Shown: positions 34,525-45,412 of the stretch, in pieces | Position numbering within the stretch: the first letter of the stretch is position 1 | How the letters are laid out: each line of letters begins with the position of its first letter | Assembly (NCBI GenBank): GCA_022592435.1 | Contig: JABYQS010000025.1 | Span: 62,001-126,000, forward strand | Source of the DNA: Cerioporus squamosus | Lineage: Eukaryota > Basidiomycota > Agaricomycetes > Polyporales > Polyporaceae | Length of the DNA stretch: 64,000 nt | Reading direction: 5' to 3' | Program-made: the position numbers and the translations under genes | Notes under the pieces: generated by a model | Told to the model about the DNA's origin: nothing | Database searches by the model: none | Seen by the model: the letters and a program-made list of their open reading frames with translations, nothing else

Positions 34525-35796
34525 ATGGTCAACTTCACCATTTTGGCCGGAGGATACACCTCCTTTGTCGTGTCCTACCTCTTCAACTCGGATTCAAACG
34601 CGCTCAGCGTCTTGAACCAATCTCCCACTGGAGCGAACCCCTCCTGGATCTCTTTGCACCCCACAAACAAGAGTGTACTTTAGTAAGTCGTGCATCATTG
34701 TGAATGGGTTCGTCGCTAACGCGCCATACACAGCGCCGTCAACGAGAACCCTAGCGGTGGACTGCAGTCCTTCCTGATCGGCCAGAATGGCCAGCTAACC
34801 GGCCCCATCGACACGATCAGCTCTGGCGGAGACAGTCCAGCGTTCACGACACCTCTCTCGACCGGCCAGGTCGCTGTCTTTAACGTAAGTCGATACCCAC
34901 GCTGGCCACATACCCGAGAATTCAACTTCAGCTTTGCAGTACAACTCTGGGGATGGCGAGATCGTGCCAACGCAGACGGGCAATCCGCTTGAGTTCACGT
35001 CAGACTACACTCCGATCAAGTTCAATGCGCCCGTTTCGCACCCGCATATGGCGCTTGAACATGGGAGCGAATTATTCGTCCCGGACCTGGTGAGTGTCGT
35101 CCTTCTCCCTCGGACCGTCGTTCTTGACGCACTGGCGCGCGCGAAGGGTGCGGACAAAGTTTGGCGCCTCATCGAAGACGGCGCGCCTGGCAAGTTCAGG
35201 GTTCAAGGCCAGATTGACCAGCCATCGGGCAGTGGACCTCGTCACATTGCGACGCGGGGTATGCATGCACCGATATGCTGAGCGGCGCTTGTCTCACCGT
35301 GAACTGCTACACAGGGAACACTCTCTACACGCTCCACGAACTGGCAAGCACCTTGACTCAGCAGGACATCCCGGCAGCGCCGAACGGGACCACTGGGCCC
35401 CTCATCGCGAATTTCTCCATCCTCCCGGATGGCCTTCCTCAAGGCGCCGATATGGCTGCCGGAGAAATTCTCCTCACCGAGGCATCGCCGAGTTTCCCCG
35501 AGCCGTTCATCTACGTGTCCAACCGCAACACGGGCGTACAGGACCCGCGCGGCGACGCGATCGCCATTTTCCAGGTCGAGCCGAAGCTCAAGCTGCTTGG
35601 CCACGTCTTCACCGGCCTTGACCAGATACGCGGGATGGAGTTTGGAGGGCCGCAAAAGGAGTTCCTCATCGCCAGTGGCGTGGCGGGCTCCGCGGGCACG
35701 ATCGTGTTGAAGAGAACGCAAGGCGGGAAGAACCTCACGCTCTTGACGAGGAACCTAGAGATACCCACTAGGACGAGCTTCGTGTGGTTGAACTGA
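34525..35796 (+). CDS. beta-propeller lactonase family protein, copy 1
   Basis: Five exons (34525-34682, 34734-34884, 34940-35089, 35147-35258, 35315-35796) total 1053 nt, 350 residues. It belongs to the seven-bladed propeller lactonase family (6-phosphogluconolactonase / carboxy-muconate lactonizing type). Conserved blocks: ILAGGYTS, LHPTNKSVLYAVNE, HPHMALEHGSELFVPDLG, GSGPRHIATRG, YVSNRN and GDAIAIF. There is no signal peptide, so it is expected in the cytosol. Substrate is not predictable. It is paralogous to the gene at 42820, with the same intron positions for the first three introns; this copy has one extra intron after GPRHIATR. It lies directly upstream of a nitrate reductase on the same strand. 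Confidence 0.88.
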
Positions 35797-36818
35797 AGGA
35801 ACCAGATAGCCAAGCTTCATTGGAGCTTCGAAGAGGTGTAGCTGTGTACAACTATGCAATGAGCCGTACCTTGACTGGAAGTGAGGCGTGTTCCTGAGCG
35901 ATCACAACCTGAACGCATTTCAGTCTCCGATGAATTTACTCAAGCTCAAGACTCTACTTAGATTAAGGTCACGCACACATCGCGATTGGTCACGCTGATA
36001 AACTTGAGCTTGAGCTTGCCTGCTACGCCACTAGCTCAGCATGTATATCTCAAGTCACATCGGCACAAAGTGCTCATTGCCATGGCGCCACGCATACAAC
36101 ATCTTGGCAACTTCGCGAACGGCACTGCGGAGACTGCGGGAACGTCTAAGGTGGGCTCACATGACGTCGAGGTGGGAATCCAGTCACCATCCCCGGTGGC
36201 AACACCTGATCAAAGCAGGCGGGATATCCCGCTGTAGAACCAAGCAGGGGTACCGAAAATGCCGTAAGTTACCCTTGAATACCTAGGCATGAACGCTATG
36301 CTGACGCCACGCCAAGCACGGTCGACTTCACCGCCAAGTATACTTCCCTGTCGTGGCCGCCCAGCGCGTATTGGTTCCATGTTTCTGCAGTAACCACTCA
36401 TGATAACGCAGAGATGAGTTACCGATGCAGTGCTCTAGCTCGGAGAAGTGCAACGGAAGCCAAGCGTTTCGAGGACGTTGATCTTTGTCTCGGTCCAGGT
36501 CACATCCGCCCAATAAGCTCTCACACGGACCTATACCAGGACGCGGATGTGCATACGGACGGGATCGAGCGGACCCGTCTTGCGACCAAGAATGGCCCAC
36601 GATGCTTAGGGCATATGCCTTCCTGTCACAGATGACCTACATATGAGCGGCCGATAAGGACCAAGAAGGTCTGAGATACGCTGGATTGGCATCTCTGACT
36701 AATCCCAAGGCGACGGCCGACGATGTTTTCCCCCGCAGGTGAGTCTCAAGAACCCGTGCCTTCATATAGCGTGCTAATGCGTCCGACACCATGTAGGCTC
36801 CAGGATCAGCTCTCCACC
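35797..36818 (+). promoter_or_regulatory. nitrate reductase 1 upstream region with GATA sites
   Basis: 1 kb upstream of the first nitrate reductase. It contains TGATAA at 35996-36001 and 36401-36406 and CGATAA at 36652-36657, all fitting HGATAR, the site of AreA/Nit2-type nitrogen regulators. A possible 5' UTR intron lies near 36738-36795. Sites this short also occur by chance. Confidence 0.35.
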
Positions 36819-39800
36819 ATGGCTGCGTTGGCGACTGAACAACTCCAACCACCGCTCTCTGCTATGCCTCCAGCACAGATCATGTCCTTGAAGGAGTGTT
36901 CTGGCTACGAGAAGAGCGATTCGCATGATGCCAGTGCCACTTCGACTCTGGGAGCACCTCCGACTGCCTCCGCGTACCCGGGACAAGTATCGGACGCGTC
37001 ATTGGATTCACACTGGCGGCAGGCCTTGCGCAACGGCGATTCCCTAGTCACTATACGAGATATCAAGGCAGCCTCTCCCAAGTGAGTCCTGATTTGCCTG
37101 ATCGCTGGTCGATTTTGATCGTTATGATTAGCTATAAAGTCAAGAACCCGAGGGTGAGTCTTCTTAGCGAACGACCCGACATCATGCTGACAGGGCCCAC
37201 AAGAACTACGACTTCGCACGCTATGTCCTCCCGATCAGTGAGATCGAGATCAAGGAGCAGAAGCATTTGACGAAGCAGTCACTTACCGACAAGAAGGTTG
37301 CTCTCTCTGAGGCAGCATCCCTCTCGTCGAATACGACGCTCGCATCCGACGACCCCGTCGGTGGCGATAGGGCCCCTTCGCAGGCCAACAGAATGAGCAA
37401 ACCTGCCATCTCGACGGAGGAAGCCGAGTTCCAATCCAAAGTCCTCCGGGAGTTCCGTACCATCGCTGCATTCAATAACAATCTGGGCATCCCGAATGGT
37501 AACCTGAAGTCTCTGGACGGCGATGCCCTCCAGCAACTTGACAGCTACCTGAGCATCGATGACCAGTGAGGATACGATGTTCCATGTGCCGGTGCGATCG
37601 CACTGACACATAATCCTATAGAAACACGCCAGACTCATGGATTCCTCGTTCCCCCGAGCTGCTCCGCCTCACCGGAAAGCACCCTCTCAACGCAGAGCCG
37701 AACCAACTTCGTCTATTCGAAGCCGGCATGATCACTCCCACCAAGTGAATAGTCATAACTTCCGTGCTCAGTTGAAGGAGTCAGACTGATCCTATTGGCA
37801 GGCTGCACTTCGTCCGCAACCATGCCGCGGTGCCCCAGCTCGATTGGGAAACACACACCTTCTCAGTATACGCGGACCCTCCGGATCTTCTCTCGAAGCC
37901 GCGACACTTCAATATGGATGAACTCACATCCGGAGACTTCAGAGTCATCGAAATCCCCGTTACCATGGGGTGTGACGGCAGTAAGCACACACTCGCGTCG
38001 GAACCACCAGTTGCGATTGACTGCTGGCAGACCGCAGGAAGGAAGTGAACATGGTCAAGAGGACAGTAGGATTCAATTGGTCAGCTTCTGGGGTGTCGAC
38101 GGCTATCTGGCGTGGAGTACCGGTGCGCGACGTACTTTTGGCGTGCGGTGTACGAGAAACGCCTCCCGAGGAAAGATGGCAAGTTCGCATGATCATCATC
38201 GTCTGTCCGCCCCCGCTGATCACTGCTCTTGATCAGGTATATCAACTTCGAGGGCGCCGATGAACCTGCGGATGGTCCTTACGCCACCTCGATTCCACTC
38301 ACGCATGCGATGAACCCGGCGAACGATGTCATACTCGCGTTCGGAATGAACGGAAGGGTATTGCACCCTGACCACGGATACGTGCGTAGAATAACGCAAA
38401 CATTCGCGCAGATGCTCATGATGCTTCGCCTCCCCAGCCTGTCAGAGTCATCATCCCGGTGAGTATGGTCTTACATGTGGTCACCGGCTATATTCTGACA
38501 TTGCTCTTTACAGGGGTATGTTGGTGGCCGACAAATCAAATGGCTGAAGAAGGTGGGCGTGGTTGATAGGTGGTCGAACTAACGGCGTATCTTAACGTTC
38601 AATCGACTAGATGTGGGTCACCAAGCAGCCGAATATGTCCTACTATCGTCAGTTCAAGTAGTCTATCTTCGTATGGCCGTTGATACCTGACTCGACTTGT
38701 AGACGTCTGGGACAATAAGGTCATCCCCTCATTCATCGACTCCAAGAACCATCCACTCGCTAGGACTTTCTTCCAGGATGAAAGCACAGCGTGTTGGGAA
38801 CAGGTGGGCCAACTCGGTTGTCTTCCGAGTCGAAGCACGTAGCTAAGCTGGTTACGTGCCACAGACTCTGCAGTCGTTCATCTGTAAACCGGCACACGAC
38901 GAACGTATCACGCTGATCGACGCTAGCTCTTACGAGAGGACGTACATTATAGAGGGTATTGCGTTCAACGGAGGCGGAGAGCGTATTGAACGCGTCGAGC
39001 TCAGCCTAGACGGCGGGAAGACGTGGAGATACTGCTTCCGGCACTTCCTGGAATCACCTCTCAGGTGCGTGAAGTCTTTATATGTCTACCGACCTTCCTC
39101 ACACACCGTACGCAGGAATGGCGACAAGTACTGGACATGGATCTTCTGGTACGATAGACCCTGCCGACTCTCCCAGCGAGTCAGGGCCAAGGCTCACTTG
39201 CACTGGCAGGTCTTGCGACGTCAAGGTTCGAGAGATGGTTGACGCGTTCGAGATCATCGTGCGAGCGCATGACAAGAAGAAGAACTTCCAGCCTGAGCAC
39301 ATCACATGGTCAGTATACCCGCTATTCCATAGACAATGACATGCGTCATGACCTGACCATCGACCCTACAGGAATTTGACTGTAAGTTTCACTCGAGCTA
39401 GCTCTGCAGCTACTGACGGCGTTGGCGACGATAGGGAATGATGAAGTAGGTTCAGCCTCTGGGATCGCGGGTACGCCGGCTGATCATTATGTCGCGAAGC
39501 AATGCATGGTATCGTGTGCGGCCCAACGTCCTGGAAGACCCTACCACGTCCCTCTCCGTCGTCCAGTTCCAGCATCCGGTTGCACCGGGAGAAGCTGCTG
39601 GCGGCTGGATGACACCTCCTGATGACCAGGTCTCGCAGAGCAACTGCCTGCCGAAGGACATGCCCACATATTCATTGGCGGAGATCGCCAAACACAACAA
39701 GCCGGTGAGTGGCTCTCAAGTTTTCGTTGCAGCAGACATATCCTGACCATGATGCGAATACGTGCTAGGACGATGCATGGATCATCTTGGACAACAAGGT

Positions 39801-41351
39801 GTACGACGTGACGTCCGTGCTCTCTTGGCATCCAGGTAGGCACACAGTGCAAGGTCGGGCGCGGACGTGGGTGGTGATGTAACACATATCAGGCGGCGCG
39901 AAGTCCATAATGATCTACGCGGGCAAGGCTACTGTTGATGCTACAATTGAGGTGAGCACGACGCCGAAGCACTTCCCGGTCAAGTCGTTCACGCATGCCT
40001 TTGCACAGTACAACGCCATTCACGACAACTGTAAGTCCTACACGACAATATATGTCAGTGCGTCGCCGCTCATGCAGTGCATCATTGGCAGATGCGCATA
40101 CGAGGAGGGACGAAGGCCTCATAGGTGGACTCTCGGAGGACGGGATCAAGGTTATGCAAGCCGACTCTATCCGAGCGGCGAAGGAGCTGTCAGAGCTGAA
40201 AGCGCAAAGGAAAGGGCTCGCTCTTCAGCCCGACGTATTCATATCGGCAAAGCTCATCAAGCGCGAGAAGGTCACAGCGGATAGCAGGTAGGCCGAACGG
40301 TCGAGAGAGCTCTCGTTACGCGTCTTGACTCTGTTGCACAAGGCTATACACATTCGAGCTTCCCCGCAACCCGGATGGGACGCACGGTGTTCTGGGACTC
40401 CCGGTCGGTCGGCACATCCAGATTGCGTTGCACTTTCAAGACCAGGCCGTATTCCGAAGCTATACCCCCGTCCGACCAGTGCTCCCCTCCGAAGAAGATG
40501 GAACTTTCGACCTGCTTGTCAAGACGTACATGCCTTCGAACGGCACTATGGTCTCTCCTGGTGGCACGATCTCCAACTATCTAGATTGCATGGAAGAAGG
40601 TACGCCACTCCTTGGCGAACGGACCCAGCATTGGCTTGACGATGCGCCTAGGCGAGGAGATCGACATTCGTGGTCCGTCCGGTGGTATCACGTACAATGG
40701 CCGTGGTGACTTCGAGATTGACGGAGAGCTCTTCCACTTCGACAAGGTGAGTCTCAGAGTTGGCTATCAGACCTATCGACTCACAAATCTCTTCGATAGA
40801 TTAACCTGGTCTCCGGAGGGAGTGGGCTGACACCCCATTGGCAACTCATCCGGGCCATTCTGTCAGACCCGGAGGATAAGACCCTCGTCTCCCTGATCAA
40901 CAGGTACAATATACCTGCGGGTACTACTAGGAGGCTGCTGACTCGGTACATTGTAGCAACAAGACCTACGACGACATCTGGCTGCGCTCCAACCTCGAGC
41001 GGTACTCTCAGGAGCATCCCGATAGGTTCAAGATGTGGAACATCCTCTCGATCGCACCTTCGGGCGTGGATTGGAAGGTACGCAGCGTTCCTTCCGCAGC
41101 CATTCGCGCGGTGTCTCACAGGTGGTCTAGCATTCCGTGGGCAGGTTGGCTAAGGCGACCATGTGAGTATTCACATATGCTACGCAGTGGGCGGACGTGC
41201 TCACTTTTGCCGCAGGGAGGAGCACTTTTATCCCAGTGGACCCGGTGTCGGCACCTTCCTCTGTGGTCCGGTTGGCCTCATCGAGGACGCAGCACTTCCC
41301 GCCCTGCAGGAACTTGGGTTCGAAGACGGGCGGTCCATCTTCGCCTTCTGA
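36819..41351 (+). CDS. nitrate reductase, copy 1
   Basis: Many-exon gene holding all eukaryotic nitrate reductase domains in order. The Mo-molybdopterin domain contains HAAVPQLDWETH and GCDG-NRRKE around the Mo-binding Cys, split by an intron, plus FEGADEP and PGYVGGRQIKW. Next is the Mo dimerisation domain (SLDGGKTWRY, WYRVRPN). The cytochrome b5 domain has heme His in SWHPGG. The FAD domain has RSYTPVRPVLPSEEDGTF and GGTISNYLD. The NAD(P)H domain has GGSGLTPHWQL, GTFLCGPVGLIE and the usual C-terminal aromatic (SIFAF). The enzyme reduces nitrate to nitrite in the cytosol. The start (MAALATEQ) is the first Met in the open exon. An apparent in-frame stop near 41119 is avoided by using the CTAG splice end there. 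All domains look intact, so it is probably active. Confidence 0.93.
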
Positions 41352-42819
41352 GGGCACCACACGCTTGCGCAAATGTTGCGATATGCCGGCAACTAACAAC
41401 AAGTGTCGGTGCTACATCCAAGACGAGTCTTCCATCTACCTACACGCCGAGCTTGTGGCGCGTGCAATATTATTGCGAGGAGCATCGTGCCTAAATGGAA
41501 ACGGCCAGATGTTCAGCTATTGGAACATTTCGAGGATACAGCGGCAAAGGCAGGTAGTCAGCGATTGACTGGAGACTACCATGGTGCCGATTCGTCGGCG
41601 GCTGACAGCGCTTGCAGTGTTAGTAAGTTCACGATGAGGGTGATCTTCAAATCAGTACTTCCCCAAATTTATTAGGCATATTGCGAAATTGAGGCGCCCG
41701 AATGCTGTCTGAGCAATTCCCATTGCGTATCTTGTCGGTTTGGGCTGAACGTTTGTAGCTGCCTTTGCACGGGCTGTCCAAAGGTGTCCATAAATTTTGA
41801 GGTCTTTACGATGAGTTGGGGGCTGGCAATATCAGCAGGAGTGGGAGAGGCAAATTGCGCCACATGGTGGCTGTGCTGTATTAGGCTGTATTGCGAGCAC
41901 TACAATACAGCCTAATACCACCTAATACAGTGCACTACGGCATAATACAGCGTAATATGGCCTAATATTTTCGGCAAAGTACTGATAAGTTCGCCCTCGC
42001 GCCTGAGTGAGGGCCAACGAAAACAGGAAAACTTGAAGCTTGAAGCTTGAGGGTGGACATTTTTACCTTTCCACCTCCCGGCCTGAGAATGAGCACCTCC
42101 AGCTGAGCAGTTTCAGCTTCCAGGCTCTTCGAGTCCGGATCCGACCTCCGAGTCGCGAACTTGTACACGGTCACGCCGTTGTCACATCTGTAGTGGCGGC
42201 CCTCGGGCAGTGCAGGCGCTTCGTCCAGGACGACCATGATCATCCGCATCGTTTCGACCGGTCAGATTGTCTCTCCCTCTGCGATAGCGTACTACAGTAG
42301 TACATGAACACTGGCCCCGCCTCGGACTACCTGAATGCACCTTGTGCTCTAGCCTCAAGGCGATAGCTGGCGTGAAAAGACATCAAGCAGTTCCCTATCT
42401 GCTAGCATCTCTGCGAAAGAATCTCTCGGCCCCCATGTTGCCCCACGAGCACTGTTCGGTTTGCTTGATGTGTCGTAAGCTGTTCTACACCGTCGCGGAA
42501 TGATCTTTTGATGACTTCGCAGAACCAAGAGCAGTGTCCGTGTGCATTGTGCAACGACCGAAGACGCCGAGTTCGCACAAACCAGCGTGATCACAAAGGC
42601 GATGGGCGAGCGGACCCCAGATATAATAGTGGGCGGCGTCCACATGGGTACGCTCTCTTTTCTCTCTCTTCCCGGCCATCCGCGCATGCACGACCTGGTG
42701 TTGTGACTTCCGGCGACCACATATAAGCTAGCTCGAACCTAATAACCCCACTCATTCCCAACTCACTGCCTGGAGCACTTCACGCCGCACGCGCCACGAC
42801 ATCACCTCACGACATCACC
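41352..42819. other. intergenic with inverted repeats; short unknown frame
   Basis: 1.5 kb before the second lactonase. It holds the foldback repeat listed below, a TTGAAGC-type duplication near 42031-42048, and a 15-bp palindrome GTACTACAGTAGTAC at 42289-42303. A minus-strand frame at 41962-42249 has natural-looking composition at its start but no known features. Confidence 0.45.
41878..41975. repeat. 16-bp perfect inverted repeat followed by related short repeats
   Basis: GTATTAGGCTGTATTG at 41878-41893 is the exact reverse complement of CAATACAGCCTAATAC at 41903-41918, with a 9-nt loop. The same core (TAATACAG / CCTAATA) recurs about four more times to 41975. This looks like a small foldback or the end of a decayed MITE-like element. 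No transposase is nearby. Confidence 0.75.
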
Positions 42820-44260
42820 ATGGTCAACTTCACGATTCTTGCCGGCGGGTACTCGTCCGCCATCGTGTCCTACCTCTTCAACTCGGACGCGAACACGCTT
42901 TCCGTACTCGGCTCGAACCCGAGTGGCACGAACCCATCGTGGATCGCCTTGCACCCGACGAACAAAAGCATCCTCTAGTGCGTCACCTTCAGTGCCTAAT
43001 AGCTCTCGTTCTCGATTTGACCTTTACGATCATCCCACTCCTGCCTTGCATGCGCCCGTGTCGGCAGTGCTGTCAATGAAATCGAGCAGGGCGCCATCCA
43101 GTCCTTTGTAGTGAAGTCGGATGGCCTGCTCACCGGCGCACTCGACACTGCAAACACTGGCGGAACCTCAGACCCCCGAAATGGTCCGGCATTCACAATC
43201 CCGCTCTCGACTGGCGAGGTTGCCGCGATGAACGTACGTGGCCCATCTATTCCCTGCCTTATCCCGTTTCCGTACCTCGTGTTTATTCACGCTTGCGCGC
43301 CACACCCACGTAGTTTGGGTCAGGCAATGGCGTGTTCATTCCGACAGAAGAGGATCCGACAGCGTTCGTCACGGGCTCGCCAGTCATCACATTCCCCGCC
43401 ACGGCGACCTCGCACCCGCACATGGCGCTCGAGGTCGGCTCGGAAGTCTTCGTCCCGGACCTGGTACGTCCCAGTCATCCATATCGAGGCGGGCAACGCC
43501 GCCTCCTGCGTTTCGATGGTGTGTCTGACCCTGATTCTCTCCTCCTCCTTGCGCTTGTCATTCGCCTGCCCGTTCCCTTTCCGCCGCCGCCGCCGCCGCT
43601 TTCGCGCTTGGCCCCGTGCGTTACGCACAATAACAGGGCGGAGACACGATCTGGCGGCTCGTGCAAGACGGCGCGCCGGGCAAGTACAAAATCCAGGGCC
43701 AGATCGACCAAGCCCCAGGCTCCGGCCCGCGCCACATCGTCGTGCGCGGCGACCAGCTGTACACGATCCACGAGGACGACTCGACGCTGACGCAGCAGAC
43801 GATCCCGTCCGACCCGTCCGTGCACGCCGCGCCCGCGACCGCGAACTTCTCGGTCATCCCCCCGGACGTGCCCGCGAAGGCGACGATGTTCGCGGCGGAG
43901 ATCCTGCTCGCGGAGGCGAGCGCGCAGCCGGGCTCGAACTTCACGCAGACGTACATCTACGCGTCGAACCGGAACACGAACCTGGACGCGCAGGACCCGC
44001 GCGGGGACGCGATCGCGATCTACGCGGTCGAGCCCGCGCTGACGTTCGTCAAGCACGTCTTCACGGGCCTCAACCAGATCCGCGGGATGCAGCTCAGCGG
44101 GGGCGGCGAGAACGAGTTCCTCGTCGCCGCGGGCGTCGCCGGGAGCGCGGGCACGGTCGTCCTCAGGCGCACGCAGGGCGGGGCGGACCTCGAGGTCGTC
44201 GCGACGAACACCGACGTCCCGACGCGCACGAGCTTCGTCTGGCTCGAGAGTCAGCAATGA
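42820..44260 (+). CDS. beta-propeller lactonase family protein, copy 2
   Basis: Four exons (42820-42977, 43068-43233, 43314-43463, 43637-44260) total 1098 nt, 365 residues to the first stop. Same family blocks as copy 1: ILAGGYSS, LHPTNKSIL, HPHMALEVGSEVFVPDLG, GSGPRHIVVRG, ASNRNTN, GDAIAIY, VPTRTSFVWL. No signal peptide is seen. The last exon is extremely rich in G or C at third codon positions, unlike copy 1. Beyond the TGA the frame stays open for 56 codons encoding a repeat linker and a hydrophobic tail (separate entry). Probably a cytosolic enzyme on an unknown lactone, perhaps with a second, membrane-attached form. Confidence 0.88.
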
Positions 44261-44431
44261 CTCGGCGCTGGCTCTGGTGCTGGCTCTGGTGCTGGCTCTG
44301 GTTCGGGTGTTGGTGCTGGTTCTGGTGCTGACTCTGCGGCAGGTGGTTTAAGGCCTGACGTAGCCGTGACGACGGCCGCGACGTTGTTGGCCATGGTGCC
44401 TCTGCTATTGTCTCTACTGCGTACGTGCTAA
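44250..44431 (+). other. in-frame C-terminal extension of lactonase 2 behind a TGA
   Basis: After CAA TGA C at 44255-44261 the lactonase frame runs 56 codons to a TAA at 44429-44431. It encodes a Gly/Ala/Ser repeat, then ADSAAGGLRPD, then a hydrophobic tail (VAVTTAATLLAMVPLLLSLL). A 93-nt segment (44250-44342) has a weak GTCAGC donor, a CTGAC branch-like site and a GGCAG end. Splicing it would remove the stop in frame and join ...LES to GLRPD. The tail resembles a GPI signal or tail anchor. Use in the cell is inferred, not shown. Confidence 0.55.
44267..44335 (+). repeat. 12-bp tandem repeat (Gly-Ser-Gly-Ala coding)
   Basis: About three close copies of GCTGGCTCTGGT followed by degenerate copies, encoding alternating Gly with Ser/Ala in the lactonase frame. 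It lies within the extension described above. Confidence 0.8.
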
Positions 44432-45412
44432 CTTATGATATGTGGTGTAGTGTATTTCATTATCCGGGCAATGCCATGGTCTTCTGCCTATCCTGCGGAA
44501 GAACCTTGGGAGTGGGAGTTCCTGCGTGCCGTTCTGGACTAGGGCGTGCTGTGAGGACATCGCTTTTCCGGTCTTGCTCAGAGTCCTGCTGCGCTAGCAC
44601 AATTGCGGCACAAGGATTCGGAAGCCGCGCACCAAGCTGGTTACTTACTCAGGCCTCAAGGTTCGGAGGAGTCGAGACCACCTTGGAAGAAGGCAACTCT
44701 CCACTCTAAATGATGGGCGGGGCCGCGAGGGTATTATGTGCGGGTACTTATATTCATCACGCAAGCATGCGCTCGAGTCTCAAGACAATGGGCGTGAGTA
44801 AGTTACTTGTACATTTTGTCATCATCTGACAGCGACGGGGTGCGGGGACGGTGGGCGGTGGGCGGTGTGTGATGGATCGTGGGTGGTGGTGGGGCCATTT
44901 ATGTGTGTATCGTGCGAGGTCGTCGTCTATAGTCCATGAAGTGTAACACACTCGGCAAGCAAGAAAGCGGCGCGCAGTCGGGCAGGACAGGATAGGACAT
45001 GGGAGGGTAGGGACCGGGATGGCGATGGCGATGGCGAGGCGATGGGCGCCCATGCACGACGATTATGCAAGATGCAAGAAGGGTATGGTGCGAGCGGGCG
45101 GTGAAACGAGACACGAGAGCAGCAGGAGCAGCAGCAGGAGCAGGAACAGCATTGCGAGGCAGGGGTATTAACAACTATGTACGAGTAGTATACACATGTA
45201 CAGTGAGAGACGGCCGAGTCGTTGCGATTGCGATATGCGATGGGAACGGAGAAGGAGGAGAAGGAGGAGGAGAGAAAACGTTGTCGTTGTCCGCTATGTC
45301 AGCTAGCCAAGAAAGTCAAAAGTCACCGGGGCCGGAATCCAATTCATACAAGAAAAGCCTCTTCTGTCTCCCCCGTGCGGTCCCGCACGCAGCGAGTTCA
45401 CAACGTCGACGT
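44432..45412. other. convergent 3' region with simple repeats
   Basis: About 1 kb between lactonase 2 and the F-box-like gene, which converge. It contains GCGATG-type, AGCAGGAGC-type (about 45117-45150) and GGAGAA-type short repeats near 45240-45275. No gene seen. Confidence 0.45.

Noticed and set aside
41110..41125. In-frame stop in nitrate reductase 1 near the NADH domain
   Set aside because: The TAG is itself the splice end (TCTAG); using it gives HSVGRLAK, the expected family sequence.
43111..44331. 406-codon open frame on plus
   Set aside because: Out-of-frame shadow of the lactonase 2 exons; its Arg-rich composition comes from the very GC-rich last exon read in another frame.
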